Positions 40,147 to 48,815 of a DNA stretch of 64,000 nucleotides are shown here, one piece after another. The translations under genes were made by a program, and so were the position numbers. The notes under the pieces are model-generated. The model had not been told where the DNA came from. It worked only from the letters and a program-made list of their open reading frames with translations, and did not search any database. Within the stretch, counting starts at the first letter, position 1; each line of letters starts with the position of its first letter. This stretch comes from an uncultured Chitinophagaceae bacterium. Lineage in GTDB: Bacteria > Bacteroidota > Bacteroidia > Chitinophagales > Chitinophagaceae. The stretch is from positions 62,001 through 126,000 of the forward strand of contig CAKZFX010000016.1 in assembly GCA_936908745.1 (NCBI GenBank), given 5' to 3'.

Positions 40147-41079
40147 ATGAAATTGATTGCGGCTTTCTTTAAACTGGTACGCTTGCCCAATCTTTTCTTT
40201 ATTGCGCTTACGCAAATTCTTTTCCAGGTTTGTATTTATCATGTTTTATACAAAGGTGAAGTGCCTGCCGGTGATTGGCTGAGTTTCACTTTGCTATGTC
40301 TTGCTTCTTTGCTGATTGCGGCGGCTGGCTATGTGATCAATGACTACTTCGACATTAACATAGATGAAATAAATAAGCCGCAAAAAATGGTGGTTGACAG
40401 AATTATCAGCCGCCGCTGGGCAATAGCCTGGCATTTTATGCTAAGCACTACGGGGATTATTCTTACGTTTATTGCGTTGCCTTTCTGGCAAAAATGGTAT
40501 TTAATATTAGCTAATATTCTTTGTGTAATGCTGTTGTGGTTTTATTCCACCAACTTCAAAAAAAGCCTGCTGGTGGGTAATATTGTCATTTCATTATTGA
40601 CAGCATGGACAATACTGATCATCTTCTTTTCCAAAGTTTCTGTTACTGATGCCTTTGATGCCAGCCATTCGGCACAACCAAAATTTTTCAGGCTGGCGAT
40701 GTTATATGCGGGGTTTGCCTTTATCAGCACTTTGATACGGGAAGCAGTGAAAGACCTTGAGGATATGAACGGCGATGCTAAATATGGTTGCCGGACAATG
40801 CCCATTACATGGGGTATAAATGCCACCAAAGTGTATGTTGCCGTTTGGCTGATCGTACTGATTGCTTTGCTGATCGTGTTGCAGGTATATGTATTGCAAT
40901 TCAAATGGTGGCTGGCGGTTGGTTATAGTGTGTTGCTGATCATTGCCCCGCTTTGCCATATTTTTTACCGCTTGTTTAAAGCCAGTACACAACAGGATTA
41001 TCACCGGCTTAGCAGTTGGGTGAAATTTGTGATACTCACAGGCATCCTGTCCATGATCTTTTTCTATTTTTATTTATGA
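40147..41079 (+). CDS. UbiA-family prenyltransferase
   Basis: The 310-residue integral membrane protein has eight or nine hydrophobic segments and the first aspartate-rich motif NDYFDINIDEINKP (NDxxDxxxD). The second aspartate-rich region is REAVKDLEDMNGDAKYG. Such enzymes attach prenyl groups to aromatic or glycerol acceptors in the membrane (quinones, haems, geranylgeranyl lipids). The exact acceptor cannot be read; the layout resembles the group called geranylgeranylglycerol-phosphate geranylgeranyltransferase in Bacteroidota. Its TGA overlaps the maf ATG (ATGA at 41076-41079). Confidence 0.88.
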   Translation: MKLIAAFFKLVRLPNLFFIALTQILFQVCIYHVLYKGEVPAGDWLSFTLLCLASLLIAAAGYVINDYFDINIDEINKPQKMVVDRIISRRWAIAWHFMLSTTGIILTFIALPFWQKWYLILANILCVMLLWFYSTNFKKSLLVGNIVISLLTAWTILIIFFSKVSVTDAFDASHSAQPKFFRLAMLYAGFAFISTLIREAVKDLEDMNGDAKYGCRTMPITWGINATKVYVAVWLIVLIALLIVLQVYVLQFKWWLAVGYSVLLIIAPLCHIFYRLFKASTQQDYHRLSSWVKFVILTGILSMIFFYFYL

Positions 41080-41642
41080 GCCAGATTATTTTAGCCTCCC
41101 AGTCTCCCCGTCGTAAACAACTATTAGAATGGGCCGAAGTGCCATTTGAAATAAGGATAAAAGAAACGGACGAACATTTTCCACCGGGACTGGAACCAGA
41201 GGAAGTGGCTGTTTATATTGCCCGGAACAAAGCCCTGGCAGTCCAGGCAGTAAGCAACAACGACGACATTATTATCGCAGCCGATACCATCGTGGTAATG
41301 GATGATAATATCATCGGCAAGCCGGTGCATAGAGAAGATGCGATCAGTATGTTACTGGCTTTGTCGGGAGAGAAACACCGAGTGGTAACAGGTGTGGTGA
41401 TACGGAAAGGAGGGGAAGAGATTGCTTTTGCAGATGTAACCGAAGTAACTTTTCATACCATTTCGATTGATGAAATCGAATTCTACGTTGACAAATACAA
41501 ACCTTTTGACAAAGCCGGTGCTTACGGTATACAAGACTGGATTGGCGTGGTGGGTATTAAATCGATCAACGGCGACTTTTACAATGTAATGGGATTGCCG
41601 GTCAGCAGGGTCATCAGGGCATTAGAGCAATTTAAAAATTGA
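41076..41642 (+). CDS. Maf nucleoside triphosphate pyrophosphatase
   Basis: The 188-residue protein cuts non-canonical or surplus nucleoside triphosphates, mainly dTTP/UTP-like, to the monophosphate. It begins IILASQSPRRKQLLEW, with the SxR phosphate-binding site, and has VAYIARNKA-like, AADTIVV, and FDKAGAYGIQDW segments. The start is the ATG at 41076, overlapping ubiA, so the two are coupled. The earlier frame start at 41016 lies inside ubiA and adds unrelated residues. Confidence 0.92.
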   Translation: MSQIILASQSPRRKQLLEWAEVPFEIRIKETDEHFPPGLEPEEVAVYIARNKALAVQAVSNNDDIIIAADTIVVMDDNIIGKPVHREDAISMLLALSGEKHRVVTGVVIRKGGEEIAFADVTEVTFHTISIDEIEFYVDKYKPFDKAGAYGIQDWIGVVGIKSINGDFYNVMGLPVSRVIRALEQFKN

Positions 41643-41715
41643 TCATTTAGCCGGTTTATTTGTAAATTAGGGATAACCTATACAGCAATTCGTCCTTAAC
41701 CTGTAAACCGTCCCT

Positions 41716-42984
41716 ATGACCGAACGATTGCTGCAATTCATCTGGCAGTTCCAGTATTTTAATCGTACTGAACTGGCGGCTATCAATGGAGATGAAATAC
41801 AAATTATTGCCCCCGGATTTTTTAACCGCGACCAGGGCCCTGATTTTTCCAATGCTAAAATAAAAATAGGCAACACCACCTGGGCCGGAACCGTGGAGCT
41901 GCATGTCAATACTTCCGACTGGAATAAGCACTTTCACGGCCACGACAGAAACTATACAAATGTGATCCTGCATGTCGTATGGAAGCATGATGATTCTCCC
42001 AATACGATTCCTGTACTGGAATTGCAGCCGCTTGTTTCCAATCATTTACTGGATAAATATGAAGTGTTGATGCAGTCGCAAGGGTTTATTGCTTGCGAAA
42101 AAATGACGGGCAATGTAAAAGCAATCACCTGGCAAAGCTGGAAAGAACGATTAGTGGCCGAACGCCTGTTGCGAAAATCGGCTATTGCCAAAGAATTGTT
42201 ATCCGAGAACAATCATCATTGGGAAGAAAGTTTTTGGTGGTTGCTGGCCCGCAACTTTGGGATGAAAGTAAATGCAGCCGCATTTGAAGAAATAGCCCGT
42301 TCTGTTCCTGTTACTATCCTGGCAAAACATAAACAACAAATCCATCAAATCGAAGCGTTGTTGTTTGGACAAGCCGGTTTGCTGAATACAGACTTTGAAG
42401 AAGAATATCCTAAACTCCTGCAAAGAGAATATCGTTTTTTAGCGAGTAAATATAAACTCACCCCGATTCACCAGCCGGTTCATTTTCTCCGGATGCGGCC
42501 GGGCAATTTTCCAACGGTACGACTGGCACAGTTAGCGATGCTGGTAAAGCAATCAGCGCACCTGTTTTCCAAAATAAAAGAAACGGAAGATTTAAAAACC
42601 ATGAAAATGTGTTTTGCTGCCACTGCCAATGATTACTGGCATTATCATTACCGCTTTGATGAACCAGGTTCTTATAAAGAAAAAACAATAGGCGCAGCTA
42701 CAGTTGAGAATATCCTGATTAATACAGTGATCCCTGTCTTATTTGCTTATGGAAGTTTTTATAATGAACAAACATACAAAGACAAAGCGCTGCAATGGCT
42801 CGAAGAGCTAAAAGCTGAAGCCAACTCCATTACCAATGGCTTTGCCGGGTTAGGGATAGAAAATAAAAACGCTTTTGACAGCCAGGCATTGATCGAACTG
42901 AAAAATGAATACTGTACAAAAAAGCGGTGCCTTGAATGCAGCATCGGAAATGCACTACTAAAACAATTGCAGGAACCTAAATAA
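41716..42984 (+). CDS. DUF2851 family protein
   Basis: The 422-residue protein has the DUF2851 signature: LLQFIWQFQYFNRTELAAI, GDEIQIIAPGFFNRDQGPDF, TWAGTVELHVNTSDW and the N-V-ILHVVW strand. The C-terminal YCTKKRCLECSIGNALL holds a C-x5-C-x2-C cysteine cluster that could bind metal. The family is common in Bacteroidota but has no known reaction. No operon partner is obvious; it lies 73 bases after maf. Confidence 0.88.
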   Translation: MTERLLQFIWQFQYFNRTELAAINGDEIQIIAPGFFNRDQGPDFSNAKIKIGNTTWAGTVELHVNTSDWNKHFHGHDRNYTNVILHVVWKHDDSPNTIPVLELQPLVSNHLLDKYEVLMQSQGFIACEKMTGNVKAITWQSWKERLVAERLLRKSAIAKELLSENNHHWEESFWWLLARNFGMKVNAAAFEEIARSVPVTILAKHKQQIHQIEALLFGQAGLLNTDFEEEYPKLLQREYRFLASKYKLTPIHQPVHFLRMRPGNFPTVRLAQLAMLVKQSAHLFSKIKETEDLKTMKMCFAATANDYWHYHYRFDEPGSYKEKTIGAATVENILINTVIPVLFAYGSFYNEQTYKDKALQWLEELKAEANSITNGFAGLGIENKNAFDSQALIELKNEYCTKKRCLECSIGNALLKQLQEPK

Positions 42985-43016
42985 CCTTTAAAGACTTTAC
43001 CACTTTAAACACTCCC

Positions 43017-43065
43017 GACTCAAGACTAATGACTATCGACTGTTGACTCAAGACTCCCGACTAGC
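43017..43065. repeat. Heptanucleotide array GACTNNN x7 (site C)
   Basis: GACTCAA, GACTAAT, GACTATC, GACTGTT, GACTCAA, GACTCCC and GACTAGC follow in strict 7-base register. Read in the sense of the osmC gene they are AGTCNNN units that begin at the TAG stop (43063-43061), whose AG is the start of the first unit. Confidence 0.88.
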
Positions 43066-43474
43066 CCCAGCTTCCCCAATCCACCTTCACCTCAATATCC
43101 GGGTGAAGGCTCTTCATTACCGGGCAGGTATCGCCGGTGTGTTTCAGGATTGTTTTCGTTTTTTCGTCTAAATCTTTCAGCGAGTCCGGAATATGAAATG
43201 TTAATTCTATGCCACCCACACGCCGAGGTTCTGCTTTCATCACCTTCAACACATCCACTTTTACATCAGCCAGGTCAAAACCCATGGTTCTCGCTTTTAT
43301 ACCCATCACTGTGACCATACAGGTGGCCAGGGAGGTCGCCAGCAGGTCGGTAGGGGAAAAACGTTCACCTTTCCCGTTATTATCTGTAGGGGCGTCTGTT
43401 TCGACCACAGAGCCGCTTTTCAGGTGGGTAAGGGTTGTGCGCAGGTCGCTATTATAAACTACTGTGGAGGTCAT
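43061..43474 (-). CDS. OsmC/Ohr family peroxiredoxin-like protein
   Basis: The 137-residue protein has the two redox cysteines of the OsmC family, Cys52 in SLATCMVTVMG and Cys117 in GDTCPVMKSL, plus FSPTDLLATSL. Such proteins reduce organic hydroperoxides with a dithiol reductant. OsmC and Ohr cannot be separated safely here; the sequence looks more like the general OsmC group. It is a single gene, convergent with the DUF2851 gene, and ends in the heptad array. Confidence 0.92.
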   Translation of the reverse strand: MTSTVVYNSDLRTTLTHLKSGSVVETDAPTDNNGKGERFSPTDLLATSLATCMVTVMGIKARTMGFDLADVKVDVLKVMKAEPRRVGGIELTFHIPDSLKDLDEKTKTILKHTGDTCPVMKSLHPDIEVKVDWGSWG

Positions 43475-43525
43475 GTCAATTTTTGCCCTAAATTTACGTT
43501 AGTAACTTAATCAAAAGGTATTTAC

Positions 43526-44323
43526 GTGAAGAAACTAAGCCTCTTTCTGTTGCTGGCAGCCCTGGGTGCAACTTGTTTTGCACAAGAAACAAGAGAATCA
43601 AGAAATGAACGAAAGGAAGCCCGCCGCCAAAAGATCAACGAATTGATCCGCCAATCGGAAGAAGGCGTATTGGTTTACCGTAAGCAGAGCATTTTTGGCA
43701 TACAGGCTAAAACGAATGGTTACGGCATTTTCTATGAACTGGGCAAAATGAAAACCAGTCGCAAAACAAATATTTTCCGCATCGATATCACCGAGACAAA
43801 AAGTGCCAAAGAAGAGAAATTGCTGGGCGGTGGATTGATCTTTGGTAATCCATTTATTTATGGCAAACAGAACTATTTCTATCCTGTAACGTTAGGAATT
43901 GGTCAACAATATATTTTCGGCAACAAAGGAAACAAGAACGGTGTGTCTGTTTCGGCAGTGTACAGTGCGGGATTGTCGATTGGCCTGTTAAGACCTTACT
44001 ACGTAAATGTAGAAGACCCGCTTTCTGGCGAGGACAGAACCATTAAATACTCGCAAGCCGACAGTGCGTTGTTTTTAGGCCCAACCATCAATGGTGGTGG
44101 CGGTTTTGGAAAGGGCTGGGGAGAGATCAAGATCAAACCGGGTGCATTTGCCAAAGCGGCGATGCGTTTTGATTACGGACGTTTTAATGAAACGGTGTCC
44201 GGTCTTGAAATAGGAATGAGTTTAGAGGCGTATGGCTCCAAAGTGCCTATCATGCTACTTCAGAAAAATAAGAGCCTTTTCTTCCAGGGCTATGTTTCCA
44301 TCCTGTTTGGCCGACGAAAATGA
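43526..44323 (+). CDS. Secreted protein with barrel-like repeats, unknown function
   Basis: The 265-residue protein starts with GTG at 43526 and a signal peptide (MKKLSLFLLLAALGATCFAQ). It has an arginine/glutamate-rich stretch (ESRNERKEARRQ) and then a beta-rich body with glycine/aromatic alternation (GLIFGNPFIYGKQNYFYPVT, YIFGNKGNKNGVSVSAVYSA), which looks like a small outer-membrane barrel. I recognise no defined family. Its stop (44323) lies 18 bases before lipA, and the lipA promoter lies within its last codons. Confidence 0.78.
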   Translation: MKKLSLFLLLAALGATCFAQETRESRNERKEARRQKINELIRQSEEGVLVYRKQSIFGIQAKTNGYGIFYELGKMKTSRKTNIFRIDITETKSAKEEKLLGGGLIFGNPFIYGKQNYFYPVTLGIGQQYIFGNKGNKNGVSVSAVYSAGLSIGLLRPYYVNVEDPLSGEDRTIKYSQADSALFLGPTINGGGGFGKGWGEIKIKPGAFAKAAMRFDYGRFNETVSGLEIGMSLEAYGSKVPIMLLQKNKSLFFQGYVSILFGRRK

Positions 44324-44337
44324 TACACTTATTTTTG
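44306..44337 (+). promoter_or_regulatory. Candidate Bacteroidota promoter for lipA
   Basis: TTTG (44306-44309) and TATTTTTG (44330-44337) are spaced by 20 bases, which is the full -33/-7 consensus. Transcription would start about at the ATG at 44342, so the message would be leaderless or nearly so. Confidence 0.65.
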
Positions 44338-44341
44338 CACA

Positions 44342-45271
44342 ATGATTGAGCTTCCAGTTGTTTCGGCTATCAGCGAAAAAGATTCGAGGGTTAAAAAACC
44401 GGATTGGCTCCGGGTTAAATTGCCTATTGGCGAAAGCTATAAGCATGTCCGCCATTTGGTAGACAGTCATAAACTCCATACGATCTGCGAAAGTGGCAAT
44501 TGCCCGAATATGGGCGAATGCTGGGGCGCAGGCACCGCTACATTTATGATATTGGGTAATACCTGCACAAGAAGCTGCGGTTTCTGTGCGGTGGCCACCG
44601 GCCGGCCTGAGCCTGTGGATTGGGATGAACCTCAACGTGTCGCAGAGGCCATCCACCTGATGAAAGTGAAGCATGCTGTTATTACTTCCGTAGACAGGGA
44701 CGAACTGAAAGACGGTGGTTCTATCATCTGGAATAATACAATCAAAGCGGTTAAAGCCCTGAATCCCGATACGACACTGGAAACGCTGATCCCTGATTTT
44801 AAAGGAAAAAAAGAAGATATACAGCGGGTGATAGACGCCGCACCCGAAGTTGTTTCGCATAATATTGAAACCGTGGAAAGGCTGACCAAACAGGTGCGCA
44901 TACAAGCCAAATACTGGAGAAGTATGGAAGTGATCCGTACATTGAAAGAAGGCGGTCGCCGTACCAAAAGTGGTATCATGCTCGGCCTCGGCGAAACAAA
45001 AGAAGAAGTGCTGCAAACCATGAAGGATCTGAAAGACAATGGTTGCGATGTGGTAACCATCGGCCAGTACTTGCAGCCTACAAAAAAGCATTTGGCCGTT
45101 CAGCGTTTTGTTCATCCTGATGAATTTGCTGCCTACCGCGACGCCGGCTACGAAATGGGTCTTGATTACGTGGAAAGCGGCCCGTTGGTGCGTTCCTCTT
45201 ACCATAGCGAACGCCATGTTTTTGCCGGTTTGGGCCGCAAAGAATGGGAGTTAAGCAAACAGCAGTTTTAA
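44342..45271 (+). CDS. lipA: Lipoyl synthase
   Basis: Radical-SAM enzyme that inserts two sulfurs into protein-bound octanoyl chains to make lipoyl groups. The 309-residue protein carries both clusters: the auxiliary cluster Cys49/Cys54/Cys60 (CESGNCPNMGEC) and the radical-SAM cluster Cys75/Cys79/Cys82 (CTRSCGFC). The C-terminal GPLVRSSYHSE with the conserved serine is present. It supplies lipoate for the E2 of the pyruvate dehydrogenase complex (pdhB at 20506) and related complexes. Confidence 0.97.
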   Translation: MIELPVVSAISEKDSRVKKPDWLRVKLPIGESYKHVRHLVDSHKLHTICESGNCPNMGECWGAGTATFMILGNTCTRSCGFCAVATGRPEPVDWDEPQRVAEAIHLMKVKHAVITSVDRDELKDGGSIIWNNTIKAVKALNPDTTLETLIPDFKGKKEDIQRVIDAAPEVVSHNIETVERLTKQVRIQAKYWRSMEVIRTLKEGGRRTKSGIMLGLGETKEEVLQTMKDLKDNGCDVVTIGQYLQPTKKHLAVQRFVHPDEFAAYRDAGYEMGLDYVESGPLVRSSYHSERHVFAGLGRKEWELSKQQF

Positions 45272-45332
45272 TAACTGTCTTTTGGTACTTAATAGCTAAT
45301 TTGCTGTCTATAAGTAGCAGAGGAAATTGCTG

Positions 45333-47804
45333 ATGAAAAATGTTCGCCCGTTTACATTCTTTCTTGTTTTTATCTTGACTGGCAGACTGCTCTATGCGCA
45401 GTCCAATACCTATATTCTGAACGGCTCTGCTACGCAAAACTCCTGCAACTGTTATACACTGACACCAGCCGTCAATACACAAAGCGGCAGCGTCTGGAAT
45501 GCGAACAAAATCAACCTAAACAATCCTTTTGACTTTGTTTTTAATGTCTACTTAGGCTGTAAAGATGCTGATGGTGCCGATGGCATTGTTTTCATCCTGC
45601 AGCCGATCAGCACCAGCGTGGGCGCCAGTGGTGGTGGATTGGGTTTCCAGGGTATTGTACCTTCGGTGGGTGTAGTACTGGACACCTGGCAAAACACAAA
45701 TAACAATGATCCTCCTGAAGACCATATCGCCATCATGGCCAACGGAAATCTTGACCATGGCTCCGATCTGGCCGGGCCGGTACCTATCTCGGCCTCCAGT
45801 GGCAACGTAGAAGACTGCAACTGGCATACAGTACGTATCGTTTGGGACCCGGCAGCCAAGGAAATGAGCACTTACTTTGATGGCGTTTTCCGGCTGCGTT
45901 CCACAGTTGATTTGATCGCTACTATTTTTAACAACGATCCCATGGTGTTCTGGGGCTTTAGTGCCGGTACCGGTGGCTCCAACAACCTGCAACAATTTTG
46001 TACGGCATTGAATCCGCAATTTTCCACTACTTCCAGCAGCAATTCATTTTGTTTAGGCACACCCGTACAGTTTACCAGCACTTCGCAATCGTTTACTACG
46101 GTGGCATCGTACAACTGGAATTTTGGCGATAACCAGACTTCCACTTTACAAAATCCGCCACCGCATCTATATGCACAACCCGGTACATACACGGCTTCTT
46201 TGACGATCACAGGAATGGATGGTTGTATCAGCACGCCGTTTACAAGAACAATTACCATCGGTGATTTTCCGGTCGCTGACTTTACTGTGTTTGATACCTG
46301 TAAATCAACAACGGCAAGATTGGTAAATAACAGTTCTGTGCAAGTAGGTACGTTGAGTCAGTGGCAATGGCTGCTGGATGGTAATACACAACCTAATCAG
46401 CAACTACCGGCGTTGACCAACTTATCACCGGGGTCGCATCAACTGCAATTAGTGGCAACAAGTAATATCGGTTGCAGCAGCAGCCCGGTTACCAAAACAT
46501 TCTTTGTAAACCAATTGACGCCGAATGTATCGCACAACATGGTGAATGATGCCGCATGTCTTGGGAATTCGGTGAGTTTTACGAACACATCACAAGCGAC
46601 TACGGCAATCAATGGTCATTACTGGAACTTTGGCGATAACCAGGCTTCTACGTTAGCAATACCGTCGCCGCATATCTATACAAATGCAGGTGTTTATGAA
46701 ATAAAATATGCGTTTACCACACCAGATGGCTGCACCAGCGATACGGTACGCAAAACAGTTACGATTGCGGATATTCCCGTCATTGATTTCACGGTAAAAG
46801 AAGCTTGCGTAGGCATTGTGCCAACGGTAACTAATAACAGTACGGTACAGGCAGGAACGATTACACAATGGCAATGGCTGCTGGATGGAAACAGTTTGTC
46901 AACTCAACAAACGCCACAGCTACCGCAGTTGCCGCAAGGGCCACATCAACTGCAACTGACAGCTACCAGCAGTTATGGTTGTGCCTCGCCCATGTTCAAC
47001 TACCCGTTTACTGTTTTTCAAACGCCGGTTGTTACAACGGCTGACAGGATAGGTTGTGCAGGTGTTGCCTTGCCATTAACGGCTACACAGGTGGATAACC
47101 TGACTACCATTGCTTCATGGAACTGGAATTTTGGTGACAATCAAACAGGCACACAACAAAATCCAACACATACGTATGTGCAAACAGGTAACTATACAGC
47201 GTCCGTATCCGCTATGTCAGACAAGGGTTGCCCTTCTGCCGTTGTGCAGCGGAATATGCAAATCAGCAGAATAGTGATGAATGCGGGCAATGATACAACG
47301 ATCATTGAAAACGAACCTTATTTGATGATGGCAACAGCCTCTTCGCAAGGAAATCCCGCTACGAATTTGCAATACCAGTGGTCGCCTTCTGTTGGACTCA
47401 ATGATGCGAACAGTCTTACACCTACATTGGTACTTTCGCCTGCGCAAACGCAAACTTATTTGCTAACTATTAACTCCGGCAATGGTTGCGTGGCAAATGA
47501 TGCGGTTACGATTACAGTGATCAAAGAACCGGTGATCCGGATGCCAACAGGGTTTACGCCCAATAATGACGGGAAAAATGATCTCTTTAAACCCCTGTAC
47601 ATTGGTATAAAAAGCCTTGACTACTTCAGGGTTTACAATCGTTGGGGTGTGGAAGTTTTTTCCACCAAAAGCACCAGCGATTTCTGGAACGGCACGTATA
47701 AGTCTTCTCCGCAGCCCTCTGGTGTGTATGTGTGGATGATCCAGGGCAGAGACATCAAAGGGAACATACATACGCAAAAAGGTACGGTGACAATCATCCG
47801 TTAA
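45333..47804 (+). CDS. T9SS-exported L-type lectin/PKD-domain surface protein
   Basis: The 823-residue protein has a signal peptide (ending LLYAQ), an L-type (legume-like) lectin domain (about residues 25-220, with GADGIVFILQP and the GLGFQGIVPSVGVVLDTWQN region), three PKD-like domains marked by NWNFGDNQT, HYWNFGDNQA and NWNFGDNQT, and two related beta domains sharing TQWQWLLDGN-like strands. It ends with MPTGFTPNNDGKNDLFKP and a barrel-like tail to TIIR, the gliding-motility-associated (type IX secretion) C-terminal domain. It is therefore exported and attached to the surface, probably binding carbohydrate. The start is the ATG at 45333. It is followed closely by the phosphodiester glycosidase gene. 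Confidence 0.92.
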   Translation: MKNVRPFTFFLVFILTGRLLYAQSNTYILNGSATQNSCNCYTLTPAVNTQSGSVWNANKINLNNPFDFVFNVYLGCKDADGADGIVFILQPISTSVGASGGGLGFQGIVPSVGVVLDTWQNTNNNDPPEDHIAIMANGNLDHGSDLAGPVPISASSGNVEDCNWHTVRIVWDPAAKEMSTYFDGVFRLRSTVDLIATIFNNDPMVFWGFSAGTGGSNNLQQFCTALNPQFSTTSSSNSFCLGTPVQFTSTSQSFTTVASYNWNFGDNQTSTLQNPPPHLYAQPGTYTASLTITGMDGCISTPFTRTITIGDFPVADFTVFDTCKSTTARLVNNSSVQVGTLSQWQWLLDGNTQPNQQLPALTNLSPGSHQLQLVATSNIGCSSSPVTKTFFVNQLTPNVSHNMVNDAACLGNSVSFTNTSQATTAINGHYWNFGDNQASTLAIPSPHIYTNAGVYEIKYAFTTPDGCTSDTVRKTVTIADIPVIDFTVKEACVGIVPTVTNNSTVQAGTITQWQWLLDGNSLSTQQTPQLPQLPQGPHQLQLTATSSYGCASPMFNYPFTVFQTPVVTTADRIGCAGVALPLTATQVDNLTTIASWNWNFGDNQTGTQQNPTHTYVQTGNYTASVSAMSDKGCPSAVVQRNMQISRIVMNAGNDTTIIENEPYLMMATASSQGNPATNLQYQWSPSVGLNDANSLTPTLVLSPAQTQTYLLTINSGNGCVANDAVTITVIKEPVIRMPTGFTPNNDGKNDLFKPLYIGIKSLDYFRVYNRWGVEVFSTKSTSDFWNGTYKSSPQPSGVYVWMIQGRDIKGNIHTQKGTVTIIR

Positions 47805-47820
47805 TGCGTAACTTTTCGGT

Positions 47821-48813
47821 ATGAAACTAAAATCCATTGCCGTTTTTTTATTTCCTTTTTTTACTGTTGCAAAACTGAACGCACAATTGCAATGGCAAAA
47901 CGTGGATGCACAATATGCACCGTTGCCATCTTCCGTGCATGTATATAAAACAACGGGACTGCTGGATGGTAAGCCCAATATTGCTTATTATGTCATAGCT
48001 GACTTAAAGGATAAAAAACTTGAGTTTACATCAGACACGTCTGCAGGAAGACGATTGACGCCCACACAATTTTATCAAAAGAACCAACAGCCATTGGTGG
48101 TTGTCAACACTACTTTCTTTTCTTTTGAAACCAACAAAAGCCTCAACGTAGTGATGAAAGATGGCACTCTGCTGGCTTACAATGTGCATTCAATAGCGGG
48201 TAAAGGAAAAGATACCTTAACCTATCGCCATACAACCGGCAGCGCTATTGGCATTTCTAAAAAGAGAACAGCAGATGTGGCATGGCTTTTTGCTGATTCA
48301 AACTATAAATATCCTGTTGCGTTTGAAAAAGATCCTGTACTGGTCAAAGATTCTGGTTCTTATTACTCAAAATATACATTTGCACCCTTCCTGCGTCATT
48401 CGCCAACGATGAAGAAAAGGAGGGGCGTGGTGGAGAAGTGGAAAATGCAAACAGCTGTTGGCGGTGGCCCTGTATTAATGCATGATGGTAATATTCGTGT
48501 AACTAATAACGAAGAACTGAAATTTACCGGTAAGGCGATTGATGACAAGCATCCCCGCACAGCGATGGGTTATACAAAAGATAACAAGGTTATTATTTTG
48601 GTGGTGGAAGGTCGCCATCCCGGGACGGCCGAAGGTGCCACGTTGACACAGATGGCGCAAATCTTTAAAGACCTCGGTTGCTGGGAAGCGATCAACCTGG
48701 ATGGTGGCGGCAGCAGTTGTATGCTGGTGAATGGTAAAGAAACAATTACTGTATCAGACAAAGAAGGCCAGCGTTCAGTGCCGGCCGTCTTTATTATTAA
48801 GAACAAAAATTAG
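47821..48813 (+). CDS. Secreted phosphodiester glycosidase (NAGPA domain)
   Basis: The 330-residue protein has a signal peptide (MKLKSIAVFLFPFFTVAKLN) and the NAGPA domain with RTAMGYTKDNKVIILVVEGR, LTQMAQIFKDLGCWEAINLD and GGGSSCMLVNG, where the conserved D-G-G-G-S-S is part of the active region. Relatives hydrolyse GlcNAc-phosphodiester links; bacterial ones have been linked to cell-wall or exopolysaccharide turnover, but the substrate here is unknown. It starts 16 bases after the lectin gene stop and is probably on the same transcript. It is convergent with the ROK kinase gene. Confidence 0.9.
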   Translation: MKLKSIAVFLFPFFTVAKLNAQLQWQNVDAQYAPLPSSVHVYKTTGLLDGKPNIAYYVIADLKDKKLEFTSDTSAGRRLTPTQFYQKNQQPLVVVNTTFFSFETNKSLNVVMKDGTLLAYNVHSIAGKGKDTLTYRHTTGSAIGISKKRTADVAWLFADSNYKYPVAFEKDPVLVKDSGSYYSKYTFAPFLRHSPTMKKRRGVVEKWKMQTAVGGGPVLMHDGNIRVTNNEELKFTGKAIDDKHPRTAMGYTKDNKVIILVVEGRHPGTAEGATLTQMAQIFKDLGCWEAINLDGGGSSCMLVNGKETITVSDKEGQRSVPAVFIIKNKN

Positions 48814-48815
48814 AC

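Noticed and set aside
43065..43082. 18 identical bases shared with 55745-55762
   Set aside because: Both encode the chance peptide DWGSWG near the ends of unrelated proteins (OsmC and GLPGLI); no wider similarity.
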